64,000 nt of DNA, from the NCBI GenBank assembly GCA_937951955.1, contig CALGAD010000161.1, positions 1-64,000 on the forward strand, in the 5' to 3' direction. Under the pieces are notes generated by a model, which was given only the letters and a program-made list of their open reading frames with translations, was not told the DNA's origin and did not search any database. The position numbers and the translations under genes are program-made. Shown piece after piece: positions 43,840 to 52,907 of this stretch (within the stretch, counting starts at the first letter, position 1; the number at the start of each line of letters is the position of its first letter). Source of the stretch: an uncultured Bacillaceae bacterium. Its GTDB lineage: Bacteria > Bacillota > Bacilli > Bacillales > Caldibacillaceae.

Positions 43840-46467
43840 TTGAGCAAAAAAATTGTATTCATTGATGGCAATAGTATAGCCTTTCGGGCATTTTACGCTT
43901 TGCCGTTATTAAATAATTCGAAAGGAATACATACGAATGCCATTTATGGCTTCAGCATGATGTTAAATAAAATTTTAGAAGAGGAAAAACCGAGCCATAT
44001 TTTAGTGGCCTTTGATGCCGGAAAAACGACATTCCGTCATCAAACCTTTAAAGAATATAAGGGAGGCCGGCAGAAAACGCCACCCGAATTGTCAGAACAG
44101 TTTCCGTTTATTCGTGAATTACTTGATGCGTACGGTATCCGCTACTACGAGCTTCCGGATTACGAAGCGGATGATATTATCGGCACACTCTCCAAACAAG
44201 CCGAAGAAAGCGGCTTTCAAGTGCAGATCATTACCGGCGATCGGGATTTAACGCAGCTAGCTTCCGGACAAACGACTGTTTTTGTCACGAAAAAAGGTGT
44301 CACGGATATGGAAGCCTATACTCCGGAACATATCCGGGAAAAATATGGTATAAAACCGGAACAAATCATTGATATGAAGGGACTAATGGGGGATGCGAGC
44401 GACAATATCCCCGGAGTGCCCGGAATCGGTGAAAAAACGGCTATTAAGTTGTTAAAACAATTCGAGACCATGGAAAATTTACTGGACTCGATTGAGCAAG
44501 TCAGCGGGAAAAAAGTGAAGGAAAATTTATCGACTTATAAAGAGCAAGCAATCATGAGTAAGCAACTGGCCACGATTGAACGTGCGGCTCCCGTTGAAAT
44601 TACGTTAGAAGAACTCAGCTATGCTGGTCCCGATCAACAAAAATTGGCGGAAATCTATAAAGATCTGGAGTTTAAATCTTTGTTGGAGAAAATGGACAGT
44701 CCTGCAGAGGAAAAAGAAGAACTCGCAGATATTGAATTTGAAATTCTCCAGTCCATCCCGGACCGGATTTTAGTGGATAAAAGTAGCTTTTATGTAGAAA
44801 TCATTGAAGACAATTACCATTATGCGCCCATTCTCGGTTTCTCCCTGGTCAATGAAACGGGAAATTATTATATTCCGATACAGGTGGCGCTAGAATCGGA
44901 GGCATTTAAACAATGGGCTGAGGATGCTACCAGGAAAAAATATGTTTACGACGGAAAGCGCTCGGTAGTTGCTTTACGCCGGCACGGTATCGAATTGCAG
45001 GGGATTGAATTTGATTTATTACTGGCATCTTACCTGCTCGATCCTTCGGCCAATATCGCCGATGTGCACGATGTCGCGAAGTCCCATGGTTATCAACAAG
45101 TGCAACCTGATAATCACGTGTATGGAAAAGGTGCCAAGCGCAGCGAATTAACCGATGAAACCCGAGCAGAACATGTTGTTCGCAAAGCGTTAGCGATCGA
45201 ACATTTGAAAGAATTGTTAACGGACAAACTGAAAGAGAATGAGCAATACCGCCTTTTCCATGAACTAGAAATGCCTCTATCATTCATTCTCGCTGATATG
45301 GAGAGCACAGGGGTGCAGGTGGATAAACAGCGCCTGGAAAAGATGGGCGATGAAATAACCGGTCGCTTAAAAGAAATCGAGGCACAAATTTATGAACTAG
45401 CTGGTGAAACGTTTAACATCAATTCACCAAAACAATTAGGTGTTATCCTTTTTGAAAAATTAGGATTACCTGTTTTGAAAAAGACGAAGACCGGTTATTC
45501 AACCTCTGCGGATGTGCTGGAAAAATTAAAAAATCACCATGAGATTATCGATTTAATTCTCCATTACCGGCAATTAGGGAAATTACAATCTACTTATATT
45601 GAAGGCTTGTTAAAAGTTCTCCATCCCAAAACAGGCAAAGTGCACACGCGTTTTAATCAGGCGTTAACACAAACAGGACGATTGAGCTCTACGGATCCTA
45701 ACTTGCAAAATATTCCGATCCGGCTTGAAGAAGGACGGAAAATCCGGCAAGCATTCGTACCATCAGAAAAAGGCTGGATGATTCTTTCGGCAGACTACTC
45801 ACAAATCGAATTGCGCGTTCTCGCCCACATTTCCGGTGACGAACGGTTAATCGATGCGTTTAAACAGGGTATGGATATTCATACAAGAACAGCGATGGAT
45901 GTGTTCCATGTTGATAAGGACGGAGTCACTCCGGACATGCGCCGGCAGGCGAAAGCCGTTAACTTCGGGATCGTATACGGCATTAGTGACTATGGTTTGT
46001 CCCAAAACCTGGGTATCCCCCGCAAAGAAGCAAAGGAATTCATTGACCGGTATTTTGCCATCTATCCCGATGTCCATCAATATATGGAAGATATCGTCCA
46101 GGAGGCGAAATTAAAAGGATATGTCACAACCTTGCTCAATCGCCGGCGTTATATCCCGGAGATCACGAGCAAAAACTTTAATGTGCGCAGTTTTGCAGAA
46201 AGAACAGCAATGAATACGCCGATTCAAGGCAGTGCCGCCGATATTATTAAAAAAGCGATGATTGAAATGTCCGATCGCTTGAAGAAGGAAAATTTACAGG
46301 CCCGTATGCTGCTACAGGTGCATGACGAATTAATTTTCGAGGCACCTGAAGAGGAAATTCCGATACTTGAATCAATCGTTCCCGAAGTAATGGAGAATAC
46401 GATTGAATTAAAAGTGCCCCTGAAAGTTGATGTATCCTATGGTGAAACCTGGTTTGATGCAAAATAA
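43840..46467 (+). CDS. polA: DNA polymerase I
   Basis: Pol I removes RNA primers and fills gaps in replication and repair. The 875-residue protein has a 5'-3' exonuclease domain (1-290; ITGDRDLTQL, GLMGDASDNIPGVPGIGEKTA), a 3'-5' exonuclease-like domain (about 310-465) that lacks the usual acidic residues as in other Bacillus Pol I, and the polymerase with motif A ADYSQIELR (D652) and motif C VHDELIFE (D829). The start is TTG, 6 bases after GAGGGGA; an in-frame upstream ATG would add 41 unrelated residues. mutM and coaE follow but a terminator separates them. Confidence 0.96.
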   Translation: MSKKIVFIDGNSIAFRAFYALPLLNNSKGIHTNAIYGFSMMLNKILEEEKPSHILVAFDAGKTTFRHQTFKEYKGGRQKTPPELSEQFPFIRELLDAYGIRYYELPDYEADDIIGTLSKQAEESGFQVQIITGDRDLTQLASGQTTVFVTKKGVTDMEAYTPEHIREKYGIKPEQIIDMKGLMGDASDNIPGVPGIGEKTAIKLLKQFETMENLLDSIEQVSGKKVKENLSTYKEQAIMSKQLATIERAAPVEITLEELSYAGPDQQKLAEIYKDLEFKSLLEKMDSPAEEKEELADIEFEILQSIPDRILVDKSSFYVEIIEDNYHYAPILGFSLVNETGNYYIPIQVALESEAFKQWAEDATRKKYVYDGKRSVVALRRHGIELQGIEFDLLLASYLLDPSANIADVHDVAKSHGYQQVQPDNHVYGKGAKRSELTDETRAEHVVRKALAIEHLKELLTDKLKENEQYRLFHELEMPLSFILADMESTGVQVDKQRLEKMGDEITGRLKEIEAQIYELAGETFNINSPKQLGVILFEKLGLPVLKKTKTGYSTSADVLEKLKNHHEIIDLILHYRQLGKLQSTYIEGLLKVLHPKTGKVHTRFNQALTQTGRLSSTDPNLQNIPIRLEEGRKIRQAFVPSEKGWMILSADYSQIELRVLAHISGDERLIDAFKQGMDIHTRTAMDVFHVDKDGVTPDMRRQAKAVNFGIVYGISDYGLSQNLGIPRKEAKEFIDRYFAIYPDVHQYMEDIVQEAKLKGYVTTLLNRRRYIPEITSKNFNVRSFAERTAMNTPIQGSAADIIKKAMIEMSDRLKKENLQARMLLQVHDELIFEAPEEEIPILESIVPEVMENTIELKVPLKVDVSYGETWFDAK

Positions 46468-46500
46468 TATTTATAAACCAAATTCACAATTTGAAAATGA

Positions 46501-46548
46501 ACCACCTCTTTCATCCGTGCAAGCGTTGGGAAGAGGTGGTCCGCTTTT
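46501..46548 (+). terminator. Terminator of polA
   Basis: A perfect 10-bp stem ACCACCTCTT/AAGAGGTGGT with a 20-base loop is followed by CCGCTTTTTG. Confidence 0.8.
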
Positions 46549-46593
46549 TGCTTACGAGTTTTACAATTTTTATAGAAAGAAAGGATAATGATT

Positions 46594-47424
46594 ATGCCCG
46601 AACTACCTGAAGTAGAGACAGTGCGAAAAACATTAGAACAGCTTGTTACAAGTAAAACAATAGCAGATGTTACGATTTACTGGCCGAAAATTATTAAACA
46701 ACCGCAAGATTCAGAAGAATTTCGTCATCGCTTGACAGGCCAGACGATTGAAACAATAGACCGCCGGGGAAAATATTTACTGTTTTACTTAACGGATTAT
46801 GTCCTGATTTCCCACCTGCGTATGGAAGGAAAATATGGACTATATCCAAAGGACGAGCCCTTTGATAAGCATACCCATGTCATTTTCCATTTCACCGATG
46901 ATACGGAACTTCGTTATCGGGATGTTCGTAAATTCGGCACAATGCATCTCGTCTTCAAAGGAGAAGAATTTGCACAAGCGCCGTTGGCGGGATTGGGCAT
47001 CGAACCTTTCGATGAACAATTTACCGTCGAATATTTAGAGGAAGCGTTTTGCAAAACGATGAGAAACATTAAAGTTGTTCTTCTCGATCAAACGATCGTT
47101 ACCGGTTTAGGGAATATTTATGTTGATGAAGCTTTGTTCCGGGCGAATATCCACCCTTTACGGGCGGCCAACTCGTTGTCACGCGAGGAACTTTCCCGCT
47201 TGAAAGATGCGATTGTAGAAACGTTAACGGAAGCGGTAGAAAAAGGCGGAACGACAATCCGGTCTTATGTAAACTCCCAGGGGGAGATCGGCATGTTTCA
47301 GTTGGAATTAAACGTCTATGGCCGGGAAGGTGAACCGTGTAAACGGTGTGGTTCGATCATTGAAAAAATGAAAGTAGGCGGACGGGGAACGCATATTTGT
47401 CCGAAATGCCAGAAAACGAAATAG
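46594..47424 (+). CDS. mutM: Formamidopyrimidine-DNA glycosylase
   Basis: MutM excises 8-oxoguanine and formamidopyrimidines. The 276-residue protein begins MPELPEVETV; after Met removal Pro1 is the catalytic nucleophile, with E2. K near residue 57 (RRGKYLLF) and the C-terminal zinc finger CKRCGSIIEK...CPKC are present. The preceding in-frame ATG (46588) would bury the Pro1 and is rejected. coaE starts 18 bases after the stop, forming mutM-coaE as in B. subtilis. Confidence 0.96.
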   Translation: MPELPEVETVRKTLEQLVTSKTIADVTIYWPKIIKQPQDSEEFRHRLTGQTIETIDRRGKYLLFYLTDYVLISHLRMEGKYGLYPKDEPFDKHTHVIFHFTDDTELRYRDVRKFGTMHLVFKGEEFAQAPLAGLGIEPFDEQFTVEYLEEAFCKTMRNIKVVLLDQTIVTGLGNIYVDEALFRANIHPLRAANSLSREELSRLKDAIVETLTEAVEKGGTTIRSYVNSQGEIGMFQLELNVYGREGEPCKRCGSIIEKMKVGGRGTHICPKCQKTK

Positions 47425-47442
47425 ATGCCAGGGGGTTTTTTT

Positions 47443-48042
47443 ATGCGCGTATTCGGAATTACTGGTGGGATTGCAACCGGAAAAAGCACGGTATCCAATA
47501 TGATCAAAGAGTTTGGTTTTACCGTGATCGATGCCGATGTCGTTGCAAGGGAAGTGATGGAACCGGGTAGGGAAGCGTATATGAAGGTTGTCGAACATTT
47601 TGGCAAGGAAATTTTACTCGATAATGAGCAAATTGATCGCCAAAAATTAGGTGCCATCGTTTTTCATAATGAAGAAAAACGCCAGTTGTTAAATTCTCTC
47701 GTTCACCCGGCTGTACGGAAAGAAATGCTAAAACAAAAGGAAGAGGCGGAAAGGCGGGGGGAGAAAGCGGTCTTTTTAGATATTCCTTTATTATATGAAG
47801 GACGGTTAACCTATCTTGTAGAAAAAGTCATTGTCGTTTATACGGATGTAAATACCCAGCTGAAGCGACTCATGTCCAGAAATCAATTATCGAAAGATGA
47901 GGCGCTGGCAAGAATTCATTCGCAAATGTCAATTGAGGAAAAACGAAAGTTAGCGGATGAAGTGATTGACAATCGCGGTTCACTCGACCAAACCCGGCAG
48001 CAGCTTGTGGCGATCCTGCAAAAATATGATTTAATTGAATAG
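47443..48042 (+). CDS. coaE: Dephospho-CoA kinase
   Basis: CoaE performs the last step of coenzyme A synthesis. The 199-residue P-loop protein has GGIATGKSTVS at residues 8-18, DADVVAREVMEPG and DIPLLYEG. AGGGGG lies 8 bases before the ATG; the upstream in-frame ATG at 47425 precedes that site and is unlikely. The ytaF-type membrane gene that B. subtilis has between mutM and coaE is not present. Confidence 0.95.
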   Translation: MRVFGITGGIATGKSTVSNMIKEFGFTVIDADVVAREVMEPGREAYMKVVEHFGKEILLDNEQIDRQKLGAIVFHNEEKRQLLNSLVHPAVRKEMLKQKEEAERRGEKAVFLDIPLLYEGRLTYLVEKVIVVYTDVNTQLKRLMSRNQLSKDEALARIHSQMSIEEKRKLADEVIDNRGSLDQTRQQLVAILQKYDLIE

Positions 48043-48161
48043 CTGTTGTCGAAAAATATTGCCATCCTCATCCTTTTATACAGGCCCCTTTGATAACAAA
48101 CTTTCTTAATTAATCGGATATTAGCCCAATTCCAGCAAAAAATACCACATTATTTTCTAAA

Positions 48162-48172
48162 TATGTTATACT
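48162..48172 (+). promoter_or_regulatory. CcpN-type operator overlapping the gapB -10 box
   Basis: TATGTTATACT fully matches the CcpN consensus TRTGHYATAYW as I recall it. It contains the -10 sequence TATACT, 54 bases before the gapB start. CcpN represses gapB in B. subtilis when glycolytic carbon is present. Confidence 0.65.
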
Positions 48173-48226
48173 ATTTACGGGTAATTGATAAAAAAATCGT
48201 ATATCAAGATTTAGGGGGCTAATACG

Positions 48227-49255
48227 TTGAAGAAAGTTGCGATCAATGGGTTTGGGAGAATCGGGCGTATGGTTTTTCGCCAGGCCATTCTCGATGATGA
48301 TTATTCCATCGTAGCAATTAACGCCAGGTATCCGGCGGAAACACTTGCCCACTTAATCAAATACGACAGTATTCATGGTAGATTCACAGGGGAAGTGGAA
48401 GCAGGGGAGAATGAGCTTATTGTCAATGGAAAAACAATTAAACTAGTAAATGAAAGAAATCCGGAAGATTTACCCTGGAAAGAACATGGGGTAGATATTG
48501 TCATTGAAGCCACAGGGAAATTCAATGCCCGGGAGAAAGCAGCCATGCATTTAAAAGCCGGGGCCAAAAAAGTCATTTTAACAGCACCCGGAAAAAATGA
48601 GGATGTTACCGTTGTTATGGGGGTTAATGATGCGGAGCTCGATATTGAAGCGCATGATATTATTTCCAACGCATCGTGCACAACGAACTGTCTTGCGCCA
48701 GTCGTAAAGGTACTGGATGATCGGTTTGGCGTTGTCAACGGTTATATGACAACGGTACATGCCTATACGAACGATCAAAAAAATATCGATAATCCGCATA
48801 AAGATTTAAGAAGGGCAAGAGCTTGTGGCGAATCGATCATTCCGACGACAACCGGTGCTGCAAAGGCAATAGGAAAAGTTCTGCCGCATTTAGAAGGAAA
48901 GCTTCACGGTATAGCGTTACGTGTGCCCGTGCCCAATGTCTCCCTTGTTGATCTCGTCTGTGAATTGAAAACACCGGTAACGATTGACGATATTAATTAT
49001 GCTTTCCTGGATGCGAGCAGGAATGAATTGAAAAATATTTTGGATATTAGCGATGAACCTCTCGTTTCGATCGACTTCAATACGAATCCCCATTCCGCAA
49101 TCGTCGATAGTTTATCGACGATGGTGATGGAAAATAACAAAGTAAAAGTTCTCGCCTGGTACGATAATGAATGGGGATATTCGGCACGAGTTGTTGATTT
49201 ATTAAGACTTGTCGTTAAACAGATGAATAAAAATTTGCAGGCATCTGCATCTTGA
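48227..49255 (+). CDS. gapB: Glyceraldehyde-3-phosphate dehydrogenase, gluconeogenic GapB
   Basis: The 342-residue enzyme should run in the gluconeogenic direction with NADP. Catalytic C151 lies in SNASCTTNCLAP. The NAD-selecting Asp found in glycolytic GapA (VND) is replaced by Ala33 in AINARYPAE, as in B. subtilis GapB. The start is TTG, 8 bases after AGGGGG. The context mutM-coaE-gapB-nrdR matches B. subtilis, though speD, normally next, is absent. A CcpN-type site covers the promoter. Confidence 0.95.
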   Translation: MKKVAINGFGRIGRMVFRQAILDDDYSIVAINARYPAETLAHLIKYDSIHGRFTGEVEAGENELIVNGKTIKLVNERNPEDLPWKEHGVDIVIEATGKFNAREKAAMHLKAGAKKVILTAPGKNEDVTVVMGVNDAELDIEAHDIISNASCTTNCLAPVVKVLDDRFGVVNGYMTTVHAYTNDQKNIDNPHKDLRRARACGESIIPTTTGAAKAIGKVLPHLEGKLHGIALRVPVPNVSLVDLVCELKTPVTIDDINYAFLDASRNELKNILDISDEPLVSIDFNTNPHSAIVDSLSTMVMENNKVKVLAWYDNEWGYSARVVDLLRLVVKQMNKNLQASAS

Positions 49256-49267
49256 TCGCTTGATTCG

Positions 49268-49294
49268 GGAACCTCGAATGAGAGGTTCCTTTTT
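49268..49294 (+). terminator. Terminator of gapB
   Basis: GGAACCTC/GAGGTTCC with a 6-base loop is followed by TTTTT. Confidence 0.9.
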
Positions 49295-49401
49295 CATTGA
49301 AAAATATTTCCAGGAAGGAAAACGATCGTGATTTGCTCTTTTCCAATCTACTTAAAATATTGTAAGATATGAATATAAGTATTTTCAGGAGGATGGTATG
49401 G

Positions 49402-49794
49402 TTGGCGCAGAAATCCATTTTTCAACGTTTTTTTCGAGAATGTGAAACTTCCGATCACCATTTTGATGAACAGTTGAAAAGTCATTACTATAAAGCAAGT
49501 TTCGATAAAGTATATCAAGCGGTTTTCAATATGTTCAAACGCAATCCGCAAATAGAAATCGTCTCCGAATCAAAAGAACGGGGCGAAATCGGTTTATATA
49601 TGAACAATCATTTAAAACCATTCATCGTGGCAACGGTGATCCAGGTGCGTCCTTTTGAAACGGCAGTGGATTTCAAAGTATCCACTGAAAAATTTTCTTT
49701 GTTCGGTTTATACCCGAAGTTAAGAAAACTGATTATCGAGTTTTATCGCGAGCTGGATAAAGAATTTCCGCAAGTTCAGAAACGGGCCAATTAA
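49402..49794 (+). CDS. Small cytosolic protein of unknown function
   Basis: The 130-residue protein has no signal or membrane segment. It reads as an alpha/beta domain with YKASFDKVYQAVFNM, then IEIVSESKERGEIGLYMN and a strand-rich centre. It resembles uncharacterised cytosolic proteins I recall near nrdR in other Bacillaceae. I chose the TTG 9 bases after AGGAGG, because the ATG at 49393 directly abuts that site. It occupies the position of speD. No function can be assigned. Confidence 0.7.
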   Translation: MAQKSIFQRFFRECETSDHHFDEQLKSHYYKASFDKVYQAVFNMFKRNPQIEIVSESKERGEIGLYMNNHLKPFIVATVIQVRPFETAVDFKVSTEKFSLFGLYPKLRKLIIEFYRELDKEFPQVQKRAN

Positions 49795-49871
49795 CGGTTT
49801 CATTTTTGCCCGCTATATTTGCCCGCTATCCGTTAACGATGATAGAAATAGATGGTTCTGGAGGTGATAGA

Positions 49872-50354
49872 ATGAGATGTCCAACGTGTCGCTTCAACGG
49901 TACGAGAGTCATTGATTCAAGACCGGTGGAAGATGGTAAATCGATTCGCAGACGGCGGGAATGTGAATCGTGTGGGTATCGATTTACAACTTTTGAAAGG
50001 GTGGAACAAACTCCCCTGATCGTTGTTAAAAAAGATGGTACGAGAGAGGAATTCAGCCGGGAAAAAATATTACACGGCTTGATTCGGGCTTGTGAAAAAC
50101 GTCCCGTTCCTTTGCAAAAACTGGAAGATATTTCTGCAGAAGTGGAACGGGAATTGCGCAATATGGGGCAATCGGAAGTGACAAGCAAATGTATTGGTGA
50201 ACTGGTCATGGAAAAACTGTCGTCGGTCGATGAAGTGGCGTACGTCCGCTTTGCCTCCGTTTACCGCCAGTTTAAAGATATCAATGTATTTCTTGAAGAA
50301 CTAAAAGACTTATTGGAAAAAGAGAGAAATTCATCGTACAATGGACAAGAGTAA
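49872..50354 (+). CDS. nrdR: Transcriptional repressor NrdR
   Basis: NrdR represses ribonucleotide reductase genes in response to ATP/dATP. The 160-residue protein has an N-terminal zinc ribbon (C3, C6 and CESCGYRFTTFE) and an ATP-cone domain (about 48-140; VVKKDGTREEFSREKI). GGAGGTGATAG ends 2-8 bases before the ATG. dnaB follows by 33 bases and dnaI after that, the arrangement of B. subtilis. Confidence 0.96.
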   Translation: MRCPTCRFNGTRVIDSRPVEDGKSIRRRRECESCGYRFTTFERVEQTPLIVVKKDGTREEFSREKILHGLIRACEKRPVPLQKLEDISAEVERELRNMGQSEVTSKCIGELVMEKLSSVDEVAYVRFASVYRQFKDINVFLEELKDLLEKERNSSYNGQE

Positions 50355-50387
50355 ATCTTTGATTGAAGCTACAACTGGAGTGTTTTT

Positions 50388-51761
50388 ATGGAACCGCATT
50401 GGAAAGAAATAATTCCTGCAGATCGGTATATCGTATCGGTGGACGGTCCAAAAACCGATTACGATGACAAAGTATTGACGTTGTTATATCAGCCATTAAT
50501 CGGTCCTATTTGTATCAGTTTATACGTAACGTTACGAAATCAAGTCGCTGAACATCGGCTTTCTTCGGAACCGGTGTCGCATTATTATATAATGAATTTG
50601 CTTGATTTAGGACTGCCGGAAATTTACAAAGCCAGACAAAAGCTGGAAGGCATCGGTTTGCTACAAACGTTTGTTAAAAATGATGGCGACCACCGATTTT
50701 TCATATACAGGCTGAAATCTCCCCTGTCACCACAAAGTTTCTTTTCAGACGGCTTATTGAATATTTATCTATACCAAAAAATCGGCAGTGACCATTACCA
50801 GAAATTAAAACAATTTTTTTCTGATATCCGTCTCCCGTTAGAGGAATATGAAAATATAACGAAAGAATTCCAGGATGTCTTTTCATCAACGAATGCTATT
50901 CCGCCCTATCAAGCGGAAGATCCGGACGATGCTGCACTGCGTCTCGTTGCCAGAAATGAACCGGCTGAAATTTCTGTCCAACCGGAAAAGTTTGATTTCG
51001 AATTGTTTATCGAGGGGTTAAGTCCGGCATTCGTTAACCGGAATACGGTCATTCAGGCCAGGGATGTCATTTTAAAATTGTCCTTCCTTTACAATATCGG
51101 CCCGTTACAAATGCAAGATATCGTATTGCAATCGGTGGATGAAAGCAAAAAAATCGATATTGAAAAATTGCGGAAAAATGCCCGTGATTGGTATACGATT
51201 GAACATTACCAGTCCTTCCCGCGTCTTGTCGATAAAGTCCAGTCACCGATCTTTCATTCCGGTATTGATGAACCGAAGACCCATGAAGAACGGTTAATTC
51301 GCTATTTTGAAACAGTCAGTCCTCGCCAGGTTTTAGAAGACATGTCGGAAGGATCGGAACCGTCGAATACGGAATTGAAACTTATAGAAGATATTATGTT
51401 AAAGCAAAAGTTAGAGCCGGGTGTCGTTAATGTATTGATCCACTATTGCATGTTGCGTACCGATAAAAAATTGAATCGCGGCTTTGTCGAGACGATCGCC
51501 TCCCACTGGGCCCGGAAAAAAGTAAAAACAGTGAAAGAGGCCATGGAATTGGCAAAGGATGAACACCGCAAATATGTCGAATGGCAAAAAAATAAGAAAC
51601 AGAAAAAACACGGATTTAAACAGCCTGTTCGAACCGAGAAAGTGCCTGAATGGTTTGAAAATCGACAGCAAATCCAGGATACAGAGGAAGAGGTGCCCGT
51701 CGATATAGAAGAGGAAAAACGAAAACTTCAGGAACGCCTGCAGAAGTATAAGAAGAAATAG
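50388..51761 (+). CDS. dnaB: Replication initiation and membrane attachment protein DnaB
   Basis: Firmicute DnaB helps load the replicative helicase and attaches the origin to the membrane. The 457-residue protein (472 remembered for B. subtilis) has the N-terminal DDBH1-type winged helix (about 20-120), a linker and a C-terminal DDBH2 region (about 300-400), then a basic tail rich in Lys, Gln and Glu. It is not the DnaB helicase of E. coli. It ends 11 bases before dnaI. Confidence 0.94.
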   Translation: MEPHWKEIIPADRYIVSVDGPKTDYDDKVLTLLYQPLIGPICISLYVTLRNQVAEHRLSSEPVSHYYIMNLLDLGLPEIYKARQKLEGIGLLQTFVKNDGDHRFFIYRLKSPLSPQSFFSDGLLNIYLYQKIGSDHYQKLKQFFSDIRLPLEEYENITKEFQDVFSSTNAIPPYQAEDPDDAALRLVARNEPAEISVQPEKFDFELFIEGLSPAFVNRNTVIQARDVILKLSFLYNIGPLQMQDIVLQSVDESKKIDIEKLRKNARDWYTIEHYQSFPRLVDKVQSPIFHSGIDEPKTHEERLIRYFETVSPRQVLEDMSEGSEPSNTELKLIEDIMLKQKLEPGVVNVLIHYCMLRTDKKLNRGFVETIASHWARKKVKTVKEAMELAKDEHRKYVEWQKNKKQKKHGFKQPVRTEKVPEWFENRQQIQDTEEEVPVDIEEEKRKLQERLQKYKKK

Positions 51762-51772
51762 GGGGTGAACCC

Positions 51773-52717
51773 ATGGAGAAAATTGGTGATACGATCAACC
51801 GGTTAAAACATAAGCAAAACTTTCAGGAACGGTACAGAGCCCTGCGCGAGGAGATCATGCAAAATCCTGATGTGATCCAGTTTCTCGATCAACATAAGGG
51901 CAAGATTACCTCTTCGATGATTGACCGCAGCCTGGGAAAAATGTATGAATTCATCACGCAGAGCAAGAACTGCCGGGAATGCAGCTCCTTAGAAGAATGT
52001 AAAAGTATTATCCCCGGTTATGAGCCGAAACTCGTATTAAAAAATCACGGGATCGATGTTCACTACGTACCGTGCCGCCATAAGATAATGGCTGATAAAA
52101 AGAGAGAAGCGGAAAAACTCATTCAATGTATCCATGTGCCGAAGGAAATCTTGTCCGCCAATTTCGGTGAAGTCACTCTCGAAACACCGCACCGGATTCA
52201 GGCGGTGAAAAAGGCTGAAGAATTCGTCGAGCACTATGATGGGGAGAAATTCAAACGCGGTCTCTATATTCACGGTCCTTTCGGTACGGGGAAAACGTAT
52301 TTATTAGGCGCTATTGCCAATGCACTCGCTCTCAAGAAAATCCCGTCGATTATCGTATACGTACCCGAGTTTATCCGGGAGATGAAGCAATCGATCGGTG
52401 ATAAAACACTGGAAGAAAAGCTAAACACGATTAAAAAAACCCCGGTTTTAATGTTCGATGATATCGGTGCTGAATCGATGTCGAGCTGGGTCCGGGATGA
52501 AGTATATGGTCCGATTTTTCAATATCGGATGCTGGAAAAGTTGCCGACATTTTTCACATCCAATTTTAATTTAAAAGATCTGGAACATCATTTAACCTAC
52601 ACCCAGCGAGGCGAAGAAGAAAAATTGAAAGCCGGACGGATTATTGAACGGATTCAATTTTTAGCGGAACCGGTCAAATATGATGGTCCGAATAAGCGGT
52701 TTGAAACAATTGAATAA
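51773..52717 (+). CDS. dnaI: Primosomal protein DnaI, helicase loader
   Basis: DnaI is the AAA+ loader of the replicative helicase. The 314-residue protein has an N-terminal helicase-binding zinc domain with CRECSSLEEC (about 64-73) and a further Cys/His pair (VPCRHK), then a C-terminal ATPase domain with Walker A GPFGTGKT near 168-175 and Walker B VLMFDDIGAE. GGGGGTGA precedes the ATG. It completes nrdR-dnaB-dnaI; a terminator follows. Confidence 0.96.
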   Translation: MEKIGDTINRLKHKQNFQERYRALREEIMQNPDVIQFLDQHKGKITSSMIDRSLGKMYEFITQSKNCRECSSLEECKSIIPGYEPKLVLKNHGIDVHYVPCRHKIMADKKREAEKLIQCIHVPKEILSANFGEVTLETPHRIQAVKKAEEFVEHYDGEKFKRGLYIHGPFGTGKTYLLGAIANALALKKIPSIIVYVPEFIREMKQSIGDKTLEEKLNTIKKTPVLMFDDIGAESMSSWVRDEVYGPIFQYRMLEKLPTFFTSNFNLKDLEHHLTYTQRGEEEKLKAGRIIERIQFLAEPVKYDGPNKRFETIE

Positions 52718-52755
52718 CGAGGCGATTCGTTTGAATTGATTCGTTCTCACTAGCC

Positions 52756-52790
52756 AATCCCCTATTCGATCGTCTGCAGGGGATTTTTTT
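52756..52790 (+). terminator. Terminator of nrdR-dnaB-dnaI
   Basis: AATCCCCT/AGGGGATT is followed by TTTTT. An 14-base loop weakens it only slightly. Confidence 0.8.
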
Positions 52791-52907
52791 AACAGGATCT
52801 CTTTTTATGTGATTTGGAAATCAAATTGAAAAGAGAAAATCCTCTTCTAAAACGGTCAAGCTCCCCATATATATGAAACAGGAATTCCTCACAGGGGGAG
52901 ATGTAGG

